A DNA stretch of 64,000 nt, from contig NZ_BONY01000012.1 in NCBI RefSeq assembly GCF_016862955.1, positions 123,187 through 187,186 on the forward strand. The letters run 5' to 3'. Below are positions 1 through 10,400 of the stretch, one piece after another. The stretch is from Rhizocola hellebori (lineage in GTDB: Bacteria > Actinomycetota > Actinomycetes > Mycobacteriales > Micromonosporaceae). Position 1 is the stretch's first letter. Every line of letters begins with the position of its first letter. The notes below the pieces were generated by a model. The model was not told the DNA's origin. It was given only the letters and a program-made list of their open reading frames with translations, and did not search any database. The position numbers and the translations under genes were made by a program.

Positions 1-678
1 GCCCTCGCCGGCGTCGGGCTGGTCGCCGCGCCGCTGTTGTGGCGCACCCTGGCCGCCCTGCGTTCCGAGCGCGAGGGACGCATCCGCGAACAGGAACGCG
101 CTGAGCTGGCCGCGATGGTGCACGACCAGGTGCTGCACACGCTCGCGCTGATCCAGCGCAACGCCGCGGATCCGGCCACCGTGGTCAGAATTGCCCGTGG
201 CCAGGAAAGATCGCTGCGTAACTGGCTCTATCAACCGACGGGCTCACCGAACGAGCATTTCGCTGCCGCTCTGGAGCAGGCGGCGGTCGAGGTCGAGGAC
301 ACCTACGGGATCGCGGTGGAGGTGGTCGTCGTGGGCGATCGCGCCTTCGACGACAAGGTGGCCGCTCTGGTGGCCGCGGCACGCGAAGCAATGGTCAATG
401 CGGCACGCCACGCGGGAGTCAAGACAATCTCGCTCTACGCTGAGGCCGAGCCGGGCCAGCTGAGCGTTTTCGTGCGAGACCGCGGCGCCGGTTTCGATCT
501 GGACTCCCTTGACGGTGAACATCGCGAAAACCTGAGGCACGGCGTGAAGGGCTCGATCGTCGGCAGAATGACAAGGCACGGTGGCGAGGCCGAGATCCGC
601 ACGGCGCCGGGCGAAGGCACCGAGGTCCGGCTGATCCTGCCGGTGCCCCTGGTTAAAGAGGAGTCGGGTCGTGACTGA
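1..678 (+). CDS. Sensor histidine kinase, C-terminal part (5' end outside window)
   Basis: The reading frame is open from base 1, so the gene begins upstream. The first residues (ALAGVGLVAAPLL) look like the end of a membrane segment. A HisKA_3-type dimerisation helix follows, with the phospho-acceptor His in MVHDQVLHTL (about residue 41 of the visible part). After it comes a HATPase with an N-box (EAMVNAARHAG), a G1 box (DRGAGFD) and a late G-rich box (GEGTEVRL). This is the layout of NarL/LuxR-partner kinases, which phosphorylate a cognate response regulator. The stop overlaps the downstream regulator gene by 8 bp, so the two are translationally coupled. The stimulus cannot be read from this fragment. 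Confidence 0.9.
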   Translation, partial: ALAGVGLVAAPLLWRTLAALRSEREGRIREQERAELAAMVHDQVLHTLALIQRNAADPATVVRIARGQERSLRNWLYQPTGSPNEHFAAALEQAAVEVEDTYGIAVEVVVVGDRAFDDKVAALVAAAREAMVNAARHAGVKTISLYAEAEPGQLSVFVRDRGAGFDLDSLDGEHRENLRHGVKGSIVGRMTRHGGEAEIRTAPGEGTEVRLILPVPLVKEESGRD

Positions 679-1315
679 GCGATTGAAGGTCTTTCTGGTA
701 GACGACCACGGCATGTTCCGGGCCGGGGTGCGGGCGGAGCTTGGCGATCACGTGGATGTGGTGGGTGAGGCGGCCACGGTCGCCCAGGCGATCTCGATGA
801 TCGCGGCAACCCAGCCCGACGTCGTGCTGCTGGACGTGCACATGCCCGATGGCGGGGGCCGGGCCGTGCTGGAGGGGATTCGTCGATCCCATCCCCAGGT
901 GAAGTTCCTGGCATTGTCGGTCTCCGATGCCGCCGAGGACGTGATCGGCCTGATCCGGGCCGGTGCTCGGGGCTATGTCACCAAGACGATTTCGCCCGAG
1001 GATCTGGTCGACGCCATCCGCCGGGTCGCCGATGGGGATGCGGTCTTCTCGCCGCGCCTGGCCGGGTTCGTGCTCGACGCCTTTGCCGCCCGCCCGGAGA
1101 GCGCGCTGGCCGATCCCGAGCTTGACCAGCTCACCAATCGAGAGCGTGAGGTGCTTCGATTGCTGGCCAGAGGGTACGCGTACAAGGAGATCGCGCGGGA
1201 ACTCTTCATTTCCATCAAGACCGTTGAGACACATGTGTCTAATGTGCTTCGCAAGCTTCAGATGTCCAATCGCTACGAATTGTCACGGTGGGCGGCCGAC
1301 CGCAGGCTGCTCTGA
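671..1315 (+). CDS. LuxR/NarL-family response regulator
   Basis: This 214-aa two-component regulator starts at a GTG that overlaps the kinase stop, with AAAGAGGAG just upstream. The receiver domain (about 1-120) has the acidic pair D11/D12 and the phospho-acceptor D55 in VVLLDVHMPD. The C-terminal LuxR helix-turn-helix (about 145-205) has LTNREREVLRLLARG and IKTVETHVSNVLRKL. It should be phosphorylated by the adjoining kinase and bind DNA as a dimer. Targets are unknown. The downstream importer operon is separated by about 250 bp and may or may not be one. Confidence 0.95.
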   Translation: MTERLKVFLVDDHGMFRAGVRAELGDHVDVVGEAATVAQAISMIAATQPDVVLLDVHMPDGGGRAVLEGIRRSHPQVKFLALSVSDAAEDVIGLIRAGARGYVTKTISPEDLVDAIRRVADGDAVFSPRLAGFVLDAFAARPESALADPELDQLTNREREVLRLLARGYAYKEIARELFISIKTVETHVSNVLRKLQMSNRYELSRWAADRRLL

Positions 1316-1397
1316 AACGATTGTTTCTCAATCCCTGGGACATGATAACGAGGCGTCACTGTGCTATTTGATCAAAGCAGGTGGCCACCCAGGCAAA

Positions 1398-1536
1398 GTT
1401 GCACGTCATTGCGGTGTCTTTCCATAAAGCGATCCGTTTTGAGCGGTATCGGGGATGGCCCGGGTAAGTAACGGGTTGGTATCAGGCCCTTCCGGTGCGT
1501 GGCCAGGGGTGTAACAGTGTTGCCACCTCACACCCC
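1398..1536 (+). promoter_or_regulatory. Possible promoter and 5'-UTR inverted repeat of the first peptide importer operon
   Basis: TTGCAC (1399-1404) and CATAAA (1423-1428) are 18 nt apart and could be -35/-10 boxes. A 7-bp inverted repeat (GGGGTGT at 1506-1512, ACACCCC at 1530-1536) lies in the deduced leader, ahead of a strong GAGGAGG ribosome site. Both are weak, unaided motif calls. Confidence 0.25.
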
Positions 1537-1563
1537 CTCGTGAGCGCCTGAGGAGGCATTCGC

Positions 1564-3207
1564 ATGCGCGGGAAATCCCCCATGAAGGTGGCGGTCGCCG
1601 CGACCGCCATCGCACTATTTGCGGCAGGTTGCCAAACGGATTCGACACCGGAAGCCCCCGCCGCGGGCGGCACCATCCGTGTCGGTAGCTCTGAGGCGGC
1701 TGGCTTGCTGCCTGGTTTCGACGACAGCCCATCAATCGTGGTTCTCCGGACCATTTACGCGGGTCTGGTGGAGAACGACAACAACGATGGCAAGGTTGTC
1801 AACCAGATCGCCCAGTCGATCACGTCCGACGACAACAAGACCTGGACGGTCAAGCTCAAGAACAACTACAAGTTCCACAACGGCGAGGCGGTCAACGCCG
1901 ACTCGTTCATCAACGGGTGGAACTACGTGGCATACGGCCCGAACGCGCAGCCGAACGCGCCGTTCTTCGGAAGCATCGTGGGTTGGAGTGACCTGCAGTC
2001 GGAAGACCCGGATGGTGAGGAAGGCCCGCAGAAGGCTCCCGAGCCCAAGGCCAAGACGATGTCCGGTCTTAAGAAGATCGACGACTTCAGCTTCACGGTG
2101 ACCCTGGCCGAGCCGTTCGTCGGCTGGCCGGCGACTGTGGGCTACTCAGGCTTCTTCCCGTGGGCGAAGGCTTGCCTCGCGGACACCAAGGGCTGCAACG
2201 AGACCCCGATCGGTAACGGCCCCTACAAGATTGAGGGATCGTGGCGTCACAACGTCGGCGTGACCGTCGTTCGTAACCCCGACTGGGCCGGCGCTTCGAA
2301 GGGCAAGCCCGACAAGATCGAGTTCAAGATCTACGACAAGATCGACACCGGTTACGCTGACTTCGAGGCCGGCGAGCTCGACATCTGGGATGGCGTGCCG
2401 CCTGCGAAGTACAAGGAAGCCAAGGGCAAGTACGGCGAGCGGATGTTCGAGAACCCGAGCAACACGTTCACCTACGTCGGTCTGCCGCTTTACAACGACA
2501 ACTTCAAGGAAGTCAAGGTCCGTCAGGCGCTGTCGCTGGCGATCGACCGTCAGGCCATCATTGACGCGGTGTTCGACGGCCGCTTCAGTGCCGCTCAGGG
2601 TGTCATCAGCCCGAACTTCGAGGGTTACCGCCCGGGCGCCTGCGCCAACTGCAAGTACGACGCTGCCAAGGCGAAGGCTCTGCTGGCCGAGGCCGGCGGA
2701 TGGAAGGGCGGCAAGATCGTCCTGTGGGCCAACGCTGGTGCCGGTCACGACAAGTGGCTCCAGGCTGTTGGTGACGGCTGGAAGCGCGACCTCGGAATCG
2801 ACTACGAGCTCAAGGTCGACCTGCAGTTCCCGCAGTACCTGGCGACGGGTGACGCGAAGAAGTTCACTGGTCCGTTCCGCCTCGGCTGGGGCCCGGACTA
2901 CGCCTTCCTCGAGACCTACATCACCCCGCTTTACAGCACCACCGGTTCGTCGAACAGCAGCGGTTACTCCAACCCTGAGCTCGACAAGCTGATCAAGGAT
3001 GCTGCGGCGGCCAAGTCGATCGCCGACGGCATCAAGTTCTACCAGCAGGCTGAGGACCTCGTGGTGCGGGACATCCCGGTCATCCCGATGTGGTTCGGCC
3101 GGACCGCGAACGTCCGTAGCGAGAACGTGAAGGACTACGTGTACAACAAGATCCACGGCACCGTGTACACCGAGATCACGCTCAAGGACCCCAACGCTGT
3201 TAAGTAG
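1564..3207 (+). CDS. Family-5 extracellular solute-binding lipoprotein (peptide-type ABC importer)
   Basis: This 547-aa protein has a lipoprotein signal (MKVAVAATAIALFAAGC), giving a lipidated Cys at about residue 23. The mature part matches the SBP_bac_5 fold of DppA/OppA, including an FHNGEAVNADSFINGWN segment and a late region that aligns with the paralogue at 30094-31713. The start at 1564 has GAGGAGG 7 nt upstream; an internal ATG at 1582 is possible. It would capture oligopeptides or similar solutes outside the membrane and deliver them to the permeases encoded next. The specific ligand cannot be deduced. It is the first gene of a five-gene operon and is followed by a strong stem-loop. 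Confidence 0.93.
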   Translation: MRGKSPMKVAVAATAIALFAAGCQTDSTPEAPAAGGTIRVGSSEAAGLLPGFDDSPSIVVLRTIYAGLVENDNNDGKVVNQIAQSITSDDNKTWTVKLKNNYKFHNGEAVNADSFINGWNYVAYGPNAQPNAPFFGSIVGWSDLQSEDPDGEEGPQKAPEPKAKTMSGLKKIDDFSFTVTLAEPFVGWPATVGYSGFFPWAKACLADTKGCNETPIGNGPYKIEGSWRHNVGVTVVRNPDWAGASKGKPDKIEFKIYDKIDTGYADFEAGELDIWDGVPPAKYKEAKGKYGERMFENPSNTFTYVGLPLYNDNFKEVKVRQALSLAIDRQAIIDAVFDGRFSAAQGVISPNFEGYRPGACANCKYDAAKAKALLAEAGGWKGGKIVLWANAGAGHDKWLQAVGDGWKRDLGIDYELKVDLQFPQYLATGDAKKFTGPFRLGWGPDYAFLETYITPLYSTTGSSNSSGYSNPELDKLIKDAAAAKSIADGIKFYQQAEDLVVRDIPVIPMWFGRTANVRSENVKDYVYNKIHGTVYTEITLKDPNAVK

Positions 3208-3254
3208 TTAAAAGCTTGGGTATCCCGAACAGATAGATCTGATCCGCCTAATCG

Positions 3255-3298
3255 CGGGGCGATGGCGGCCATCCCGACCGGAGGCCGCCATCGCCCCG
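3255..3298 (+). other. Intercistronic stem-loop between binding protein and permease genes
   Basis: A perfect 16-bp stem (3255-3270 with 3283-3298) encloses a 12-nt loop and has no U-tract. Such hairpins after binding-protein genes commonly stabilise the upstream message or cause partial termination, so that the binding protein is made in excess. A similar hairpin occupies the same place in the second importer operon (30034-30074). Confidence 0.7.
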
Positions 3299-3320
3299 AT
3301 GGCTCCGAAAGGAGGACCAG

Positions 3321-4361
3321 ATGGGTCGCTACATCGTGAGACGGTTGTTGCAATTCATCCCTACGGTCCTGGGAACTCTGTTCCTGCTGCACTACCTGAC
3401 CACAGTGGGCATTCAGCTCACAGGCAACCCGATTCGGGCGCTGTTCGGCGACAAGAGGCCGGCGCCTGAGACGCTGGCCGCGTTGACTTCCAGGCTGCAT
3501 CTCGACGATCCCTGCCTCAAGCAGAAGGGCAACCCGTGCTTGGGGTTGTTCCGGGAGCGGCTGGTCGACATCGGGCAGTTGGACTTCGGGACGAACTTCC
3601 GCTTCAGGCCGGTCTTCGACTGGCGCGGATTCTTCGATCGGGCGCACGCCAGCATCATCACCGACGCGCTGCCGTACACAATCAAGATTACGATCATCGC
3701 CTTCACCATCGAGGCCCTGGTTGGCGTCTTCATCGGTATGCGTGCGGGAATGAAGCCCGGCAAGAGCCTCGACTACTCCGTGAAGATCTCGACCGTGATG
3801 GTCATCTCTGTCCCGGTGTTCGTGCTCGGTATTCTCATTCAGCAGTTCATCACCCGGGACTTCGGCAACTTCCTGCGCGGGCAGGAATGGATTCCGGAGG
3901 TGATCTCAAGAGGCGTTTTCGGCTCCGCATACAAGCAGGAGTTCCCCTTCGCTAGCTTGATAATCCCGGGCATTGTGCTGGGCATGCTTTCGCTGGCGAC
4001 CACGGCTCGGTTGACTCGCACCAGCGTCCACGAAAACATGCGGGCAGACTACGTGCGCACGGCGAAGGCAAAAGGCTTGACGCACAAGCGAGTGATAGGT
4101 GTGCACACCCTTCGCAACTCGCTGATTCCGGTGGCGACCAACCTGGGTCTGTCCATTGGCGGCTACATGACCGGCGCCATCATCACCGAGACCATCTTCA
4201 ACGTGCCCGGTGTGGGAAACCAGACTGCGCGAGCCATTTTCCAAGGCGAGCCGGCTGTCCTCATTGGAATCACGACCATGCTTGTGCTGGTGTATCTGGT
4301 CGCCAACCTGTTGGTAGACCTGCTTTACGCCGTGCTTGACCCTAGGATCCGCTATGAGTGA
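3321..4361 (+). CDS. ABC transporter permease, DppB/OppB type
   Basis: This 346-aa integral membrane protein begins with the typical MGRYIVRRLLQFIPTVLGTLF first helix. The cytoplasmic EAA-type loop (DYVRTAKAKGLTHKRVIGVHTLRNSLIP) contacts the ATPases. AAAGGAGG precedes the ATG. Length and helix pattern fit the DppB/OppB family (BPD_transp_1). It forms the translocation channel with the next gene product, whose start codon overlaps its stop by 8 bp. It has a longer periplasmic insert after helix 1, with two cysteines (CLKQKGNPCLG), compared with the paralogue at 29009-29932. Confidence 0.95.
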   Translation: MGRYIVRRLLQFIPTVLGTLFLLHYLTTVGIQLTGNPIRALFGDKRPAPETLAALTSRLHLDDPCLKQKGNPCLGLFRERLVDIGQLDFGTNFRFRPVFDWRGFFDRAHASIITDALPYTIKITIIAFTIEALVGVFIGMRAGMKPGKSLDYSVKISTVMVISVPVFVLGILIQQFITRDFGNFLRGQEWIPEVISRGVFGSAYKQEFPFASLIIPGIVLGMLSLATTARLTRTSVHENMRADYVRTAKAKGLTHKRVIGVHTLRNSLIPVATNLGLSIGGYMTGAIITETIFNVPGVGNQTARAIFQGEPAVLIGITTMLVLVYLVANLLVDLLYAVLDPRIRYE

Positions 4362-5325
4362 CCCCGTTACCACGGCTACTTCGGACAACCCGGCGGTTAT
4401 CCCGGTTCAGGCCGGACCTGGGGTCAACCCACAGGGCCCGACCCAGGAGCGTGCGGCCAGCCTTTGGTCAGACGCGCGGCGCGAGCTGATTCGCAACCCC
4501 ATCTTCCTCGCTTCGGTGAGCTTCATCCTCATCGTGTCGTCGATGGCGATCCTTCCGTCCATGTGGACCAGCAAGAATCCGCGGGACTGCGACATCAAGT
4601 TCGCCAAGCTGAGCCCGAGCGCCGAGCATTGGTTCGGCACCAACGTGCTGGGTTGCGACTACTACTCGCACGCCATCTATGGTGCTAGGCCATCGCTGTC
4701 GATCGCACTCATCGCGACCACTGGCGTCACCCTGATCGGTGTGGTGCTAGGCATGCTGGCCGGATTCTTCGGCGGCTGGGTAGACACCCTCATCTCTCGC
4801 ATCATTGACATGATCTACTCGCTGCCCTTCCTGCTGGGTGCGCTGGTCATCCTTGGCGTGCTTCGCCAGAGCGATCTGCTGCACAGCGACCAGTGGTGGC
4901 CTCCCGTGCTCGTGGTGGCCATCGTTCTGATCATCCTGGGCTGGGTGGGTGTCGCGCGCATCATGCGCGGAAGCGTGCTGTCGGCCAAGAACCTCGACTA
5001 CGTCCTCGCGGCGAAGTCACTGGGCGCCTCCAACAGCAGACTCATGTTCCGGCACATCCTGCCCAACGCCATCGCACCGGTGGTCGTGGTCGCGACCATC
5101 TCCCTCGGCGGGTACATCGGGGCGGAGGCCACGCTGACCTTCCTCGGCGCCGGTCTGCAACCGCCGGCGGTGTCCTGGGGCACGATGATCGCGGGAAACA
5201 TCGACTACTTCAACGAGTACAAGTACCTGGTGCTGATCCCGTGTGGCCTGCTGGTTCCCACCGTTCTGTCCTTCATCCTGGCCGGCGACGCCCTGCGCGA
5301 CGCCCTCGACCCGAAGCTGAGGTGA
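4354..5325 (+). CDS. ABC transporter permease, DppC/OppC type
   Basis: This 323-aa membrane protein is the second channel subunit. An upstream in-frame start at 4336 exists, but the ATG at 4354 (MSDPVTTATSDNP) is preferred because it gives the usual short overlap with dppB. Features include an N-terminal cytoplasmic tail, a first helix at about residues 50-70 and the EAA loop (LDYVLAAKSLGASNSRLMFRHILPNAIAP). It ends DALRDALDPKLR, as DppC proteins do. Its function is peptide or related solute import together with its operon neighbours. Confidence 0.95.
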   Translation: MSDPVTTATSDNPAVIPVQAGPGVNPQGPTQERAASLWSDARRELIRNPIFLASVSFILIVSSMAILPSMWTSKNPRDCDIKFAKLSPSAEHWFGTNVLGCDYYSHAIYGARPSLSIALIATTGVTLIGVVLGMLAGFFGGWVDTLISRIIDMIYSLPFLLGALVILGVLRQSDLLHSDQWWPPVLVVAIVLIILGWVGVARIMRGSVLSAKNLDYVLAAKSLGASNSRLMFRHILPNAIAPVVVVATISLGGYIGAEATLTFLGAGLQPPAVSWGTMIAGNIDYFNEYKYLVLIPCGLLVPTVLSFILAGDALRDALDPKLR

Positions 5326-5331
5326 GCTGAG

Positions 5332-6369
5332 ATGAGCGACGTATCGGTGGACATGAGCCCGAGTCTGGCCGGCGTGAAGATGACCGCTCCGCTTTTGGAA
5401 GTGGAGGAGCTGAAGGTCGAGTTCCGCACCAGGGCCGGCATCGCGAAGGCCATCAACGGTGTCTCGTTCGAGGTCAACTCGGGCGAAACCCTTGCCATTC
5501 TTGGTGAGTCGGGTTGCGGGAAGTCGGTGACGGCGCAAGCCATCATGGGCATCCTCGACACCCCGCCCGGATACATCACCGGTGGCCAGATCCGGTACCG
5601 CGGAGTGGATCTGCTGAAGCGCACCGACGAGGAGCGGCGGCTGGTCCGCGCCAACAAGATCGCGATGATCTTCCAGGATGCGTTGTCGGCTCTCAACCCG
5701 GTGTTCACGGTGGGCTTCCAGCTCGCCGAGCTTTTCCGCAAGCACCGCGGGATGAGCCGGGCAGACGGCAAGAAGCGCGCTGTCGAGCTGCTGGATCTGG
5801 TGAAGATCCCGGCCGCGCGGCAGCGGGTCAGCGACTTCCCGCACCAGTTCTCGGGCGGCATGAGGCAGCGCGTGATGATCGCGATGTCGCTGGCGCTCGA
5901 CCCGGAGCTGCTGATCGCCGACGAGCCGACCACCGCGCTGGACGTGACGGTGCAGGCCCAGATCATGAGCCTGCTCGCGGAGCTTCAGCGGGAAAGGCAG
6001 ATGGGCATGATCCTGATTACCCACGACATGGGTGTGGTGGCCGACGTGGCCGACCGCATCAACATCATGTATGCGGGCCGGATCGTGGAGAAGGCGCCGG
6101 TGTACGACATCTATGCGAAGCCGTCGCATCCGTACACCAAGGCATTGCTCGAATCCATCCCCCGGGTCGACCTGAAGGGCCAGCAGCTCAACGTGATTCG
6201 CGGGTTGCCACCGAACCTGACCCGGATCCCCGCCGGTTGCGCCTTCAACCCGCGCTGCCGTTATGTGCGCGACGCTTGCAAGGTGGATCCGATTCCGCCG
6301 TTGTACGAAATCAAGCCGGGCATCAGCAGCGCCTGTCACTTCTGGAAGGAGGTGCGGGGCGATGACTGA
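5332..6369 (+). CDS. Peptide ABC transporter ATPase, DppD/OppD type
   Basis: This 345-aa nucleotide-binding subunit has Walker A GESGCGKS, Q-loop [13 protein letters not shown] signature FSGGMRQR, Walker B LLIADEP and H-loop ITHDMG. The C-terminal oligopeptide-transporter extension (oligo_HPY) carries a Cys cluster (GCAFNPRC and the following RDACK). It starts 6 nt after the permease stop and overlaps the next ATPase gene by 8 bp. It energises import as a heterodimer with the DppF-type subunit. Confidence 0.95.
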   Translation: MSDVSVDMSPSLAGVKMTAPLLEVEELKVEFRTRAGIAKAINGVSFEVNSGETLAILGESGCGKSVTAQAIMGILDTPPGYITGGQIRYRGVDLLKRTDEERRLVRANKIAMIFQDALSALNPVFTVGFQLAELFRKHRGMSRADGKKRAVELLDLVKIPAARQRVSDFPHQFSGGMRQRVMIAMSLALDPELLIADEPTTALDVTVQAQIMSLLAELQRERQMGMILITHDMGVVADVADRINIMYAGRIVEKAPVYDIYAKPSHPYTKALLESIPRVDLKGQQLNVIRGLPPNLTRIPAGCAFNPRCRYVRDACKVDPIPPLYEIKPGISSACHFWKEVRGDD

Positions 6370-7372
6370 CGTGGTTCTGGAGACCAGAGATCTGGTCAAG
6401 TACTTCCCGCTCACCCGCGGCATTCTGCTCAAGAAAAAAATCGGCGACGTCAAAGCCGTGGATGGCATCAACATCCAGCTGGCGCGCGGGGAAACCCTTG
6501 GCGTGGTTGGTGAGTCCGGTTGCGGCAAGTCCACTCTCGCCAAGTTGCTGGTGGGTTTGGAGAAGCCGACCAGTGGTTCGATCGTGGTCCGGGGCAAGGA
6601 CATCAGCAAGCTGAGCGGTGAGGCGACGCGCAAGGCTCGGCGCAACATCCAGCTGGTGATGCAGGATCCCTACACCTCGCTGAACCCGAGAATGACCGTC
6701 GGCGACATCGTGGCCGAGCCGTTCCAGATCCATCCCGACGTGGCCCCCAAAGGCGCGATCCGGGGCCGGGTACAGGAGCTGATCGACCTCGTAGGCCTGA
6801 ACCCCGATCACATCAACCGGTACCCCCACCAGTTCTCCGGTGGGCAGCGGCAACGGATCGGCATTGCGCGGGCGCTGGCGCTCAAGCCGGAGATCATTCT
6901 GTGCGACGAGCCGGTTTCCGCGCTGGACGTGTCCATCCAGGCCCAGGTGATGAACCTGCTGGACGAGCTGCAGCGCGAGCTGGGGCTGTCGTACATCTTC
7001 ATCGCCCACGACCTGTCGGTGGTGCGCCACATCGCCGACCGGGTGGCCGTGATGTATCTCGGCAAGATCGTCGAGATCGGGTCGGACATCCAGATCTATG
7101 AGCAGCCGACTCACCCCTACACACAGGCGCTGCTTTCGGCGGTGCCGGTTCCCGACCCGACTCTGCGCGGGCATCGCGACCAGATCGTGTTGCAGGGCGA
7201 TGTTCCTTCACCGGCCAACCCGCCATCGGGTTGCCGTTTCCGCACCCGCTGTTGGAAGGCGCAGGAGATCTGCGCCACCCAGGAGCCGTTGCTTGAGATC
7301 AGGCAGAAGTCGGCGCATCCCAGCGCATGCCATTTCGCTGAGGTACGCGACGTCATTCACGCCACTCAATAA
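6362..7372 (+). CDS. Peptide ABC transporter ATPase, DppF/OppF type
   Basis: This 336-aa protein is the second nucleotide-binding subunit. The chosen ATG at 6362 (MTDVVLETRDLVKYF) is preceded by AAGGAGG; a longer frame from 6263 would run through the dppD C-terminus and is rejected. It has Walker A GESGCGKS, signature FSGGQRQR, Walker B ILCDEPVSALD and a C-terminal Cys-containing extension (GCRFRTRCWKAQEIC). It is very similar over its length to the product of 25957-26967. It is the last gene of the operon, with a hairpin at 7383-7429. Confidence 0.95.
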   Translation: MTDVVLETRDLVKYFPLTRGILLKKKIGDVKAVDGINIQLARGETLGVVGESGCGKSTLAKLLVGLEKPTSGSIVVRGKDISKLSGEATRKARRNIQLVMQDPYTSLNPRMTVGDIVAEPFQIHPDVAPKGAIRGRVQELIDLVGLNPDHINRYPHQFSGGQRQRIGIARALALKPEIILCDEPVSALDVSIQAQVMNLLDELQRELGLSYIFIAHDLSVVRHIADRVAVMYLGKIVEIGSDIQIYEQPTHPYTQALLSAVPVPDPTLRGHRDQIVLQGDVPSPANPPSGCRFRTRCWKAQEICATQEPLLEIRQKSAHPSACHFAEVRDVIHATQ

Positions 7373-7382
7373 AGACGCCCGT

Positions 7383-7429
7383 GTGGCGGGTGGCCGGTCG
7401 GGTGAGCCTCCGGCTGTGCTACCCGCCAC
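7383..7429 (+). terminator. Probable terminator of the first importer operon
   Basis: GTGGCGGGT (7383-7391) pairs with ACCCGCCAC (7421-7429), with a further short CCGG/CCGG pairing inside the loop. There is no clear U-tract, as is usual in high-GC actinobacteria. Confidence 0.5.
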
Positions 7430-7456
7430 CCGGGTCCCTGATAGCGTGATCCGTTA

Positions 7457-10400
7457 ATGAATAGGGTGCAGTTCGGCGTTCTGGGCCCGCTCTCGGTGTA
7501 TCGCGGCGGAGTGCTCCACGATTCTCTTGCGCCCAAGCTCCAGCGCCTGCTGGCTCTGCTGCTGTGCGATCCCGGCGCGCCGGTTCACCCCGAGGCGATC
7601 GCCGAAGCGCTCTGGGAGGGCAATCCACCGCCGTCGGCCCGAAAAACGGTTCAGATCTATGCGCATCGGCTGCGCAGGATCGTTGGCGCACAACGCCTTC
7701 GGCGCGGTCCCGGCGGTTATGTGCTGGAGGTCGGGCCGGAGGAGCTCGACGCGCTGCTCTTCGTTCAGCTGGCCGAGCAGGCGAAAGCGGCCCAGCTGGC
7801 CGGCGATCTGGCGACGGCGGAAGCGCTTTTCGGCGAGGCACTCGTGCTGTGGCGTGGTGAGCAAGCCTTCGCCGATGTGTGTGATCTGCCGGCGGTGAGC
7901 GCGGAGCGCTCACGCCTGGAGGAGCTGCGTCTCAACGCGATCGAAGGCCGGGAAGCGATCGGCCTCGAGCTGGGCCACCATCGGGAACGCACGGCGGAGC
8001 TGGCCGCGATCGTCGGCCGTTACCCCTATCGAGAAGGCTTGCGCGCGCAGCTGATGCTCGCGCTTTACCGCTCGGGCAGGCAGGCCGAAGCGCTTGAGGT
8101 CTACCGCCAGGGGCGGCAGCTGCTCGCCGACGAGCTCGGCATCGACCCCGACCCGCAGCTGCAGCGGCTACATCAGCAGATGCTGCGCAACGATCCCCTG
8201 CTGGATGCCCCGAGCGCACAGCCCACGGGAGGCGGGCGCCGCTTTCTTCCACACGGCCCGGCGGATTTTGTGGGCCGGCAAGACTATCTGCGATGGCTGG
8301 ATGCGAAGTCCGCCAACGCGACGCCTGTCCTCGTGACGGCGATCGCCGGCATCGGTGGCGTTGGCAAGACGGCGCTGGCCTTGCATTGGGCCCACCGGGA
8401 ACACGGCCGGTTCCCCGACGGCCAGCTCTATGTCAACCTTCGTGGCTATGATCCGGGGCCGCCCATGCGTGTCATGGATGCGCTCGGCCATCTGCTGCGG
8501 TGCTTGGGCCTGTCGCCCCAAGACCTTCCGGTCACGCTGGACGACACGGTCGCGCGCTATCGCGCTGTCCTGGCGGACAAACGCGTGCTTGTCGTGTTGG
8601 ACAATGCCAATACCGCCGAACAGGTGCGGCCCTTGCTGCCCTCGTCGCCGGGAAGCCTGGCGCTCATCACCAGCCGGGACAAGCTGTCGGGCTTGATCGC
8701 CCGCGAGGGCGCGGTAAGGCTGACGCTTGACCTCATGTCACCCGAGGAATCCCGAGAGCTGTTGCGCCGCATCGTGGGTGACGCGCGCATCGACGAGGAC
8801 GCGGCGGCGGCCGATCGGCTGCTGGTGCTTTGCGGAGGTCTGCCGCTGGCGCTGCGCATCGCCGCCGCACAGCTCACCGACCGTCCCGACCTTCGGCTCG
8901 CCGACTATGTGGCCAAGCTGACCCGCGAGGGGCCGGTGACCGGGCTTGCTCTGGAGGGCGATGAAACCTATGCGGTAAGGGCGATTCTCGACGGGTCCTA
9001 CGAAGCGCTGCCAATCGAAGCGCAGCGCGTCTTCCGCTTGTTCGCGGCCGCGCCCGGCTCCGACCTGAGCGCCGAATCGATTGCCGCGCTTACGCAGCGG
9101 GCCGTGTCCGAGGTACTGACCACATTGGACATTCTTACCGGTGCGCATCTGGTCTATGCCGAGGCGGGCCGGTACTCGCTGCACGATCTCGTTCGCGAAT
9201 ACGTGGAGCTGCGCGCTCGCCAGGACCCGCAGGAGGTCGATGCCGCTTGGCGAAGTCTTGCTGGGTACCAGATGAGAGCCAGCAAATTGGCGTTGTCCTT
9301 CATGGTCGGGGGCAAGCCGTATGAGCCCGAGCCCGGTCTTACGCCCCAGATTACGAGCGCCGGAAGTGCGGTTGCCTGGCTGGAGGCAGAGCAGGGCAAC
9401 CTTTCGGCGTCGGTGGTGGCCGCCACGGCAGCCGGGGACAGGGAGCTGATGCGGGAAGTCGCCCAGCCGTTGTGGCGATACTTCTTCTTCGCGGGCCGCG
9501 TCGGCGACTGGGCGGCGACGTTCGAGAGCGCCCTTGAAGCGGCGCAACACCTCGGGGAGCGTCACCCGATCCGGGTGGACATCCTGAGCCTCCTCGGCAG
9601 CGCCTACGCGGTCGGGGGCCGGCACGACCTGGCGGTCGCCGTGCTGACCGACTGTGTGGAAGCCCGCCAGGCCTTGGGCGATCGGGACGGTGAGACCAAA
9701 GCGCGCATCAACCTGGCTATCTCCTATGAACGGCAAGGGCTTTATCCCGAAGCGATGGTGCAGATGGAGAGCGCGCTGGCCAGTTGCCAGCACAGCGAGG
9801 ACCGCACGCTGGAGATGCTTCTGCTCGGGGGAAACATGCCGGTGGCGCTGAACAAGATGGGCGAGCACGCCCGGGCCCGGGATTGCCTCCTGAAGGGCGT
9901 CGCCCTCGCCGACCAGGTCGGGTCGGAGTTTGAGATCCTGCGCGCGAAACAGAATCTGGGGGACACCTACGTGCTGCTGGGTCAGCCGGAAGTGGCGCTG
10001 CCCCTGCTGCAAGAGTCGATGGAACTCGCCCAAAAGATCGGTAACGCTCGCACCGTCGCCATCGCGATGGCGACGATAGCTGATGCGCTGCGCGGGCTGG
10101 GAGACTTCAAGGCGGCGGTCGAGATGGCCGAGCGGGCCTACGACAGCATCCGGGTGATGGGGCATCAGACCACCGAGTGCGAGCTGCTGAATGCCCTGGC
10201 CTGCAATCAGCTGGCGGCTGGACAGATCGAGGAAGCGAGGCGTTCCTACGAAACAGCCCAGGAGCTGGCCGTCGCGACCGGCTCAGCGCACGAACGGGCT
10301 CGCGCGTTGGTGGGGCTGGCCAGGCTGACCGGTGCCAGCGACCCTGAAACCGCCAAGGAGCACCTCACCGAGGCGCTGCCGCTGCTGGCCGCCTCCCCCA

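Noticed and set aside
1316..1563. A tRNA or small RNA gene between the response regulator and the first importer operon
   Set aside because: No cloverleaf or T-loop consensus was seen there, or in the other long intergenic regions.
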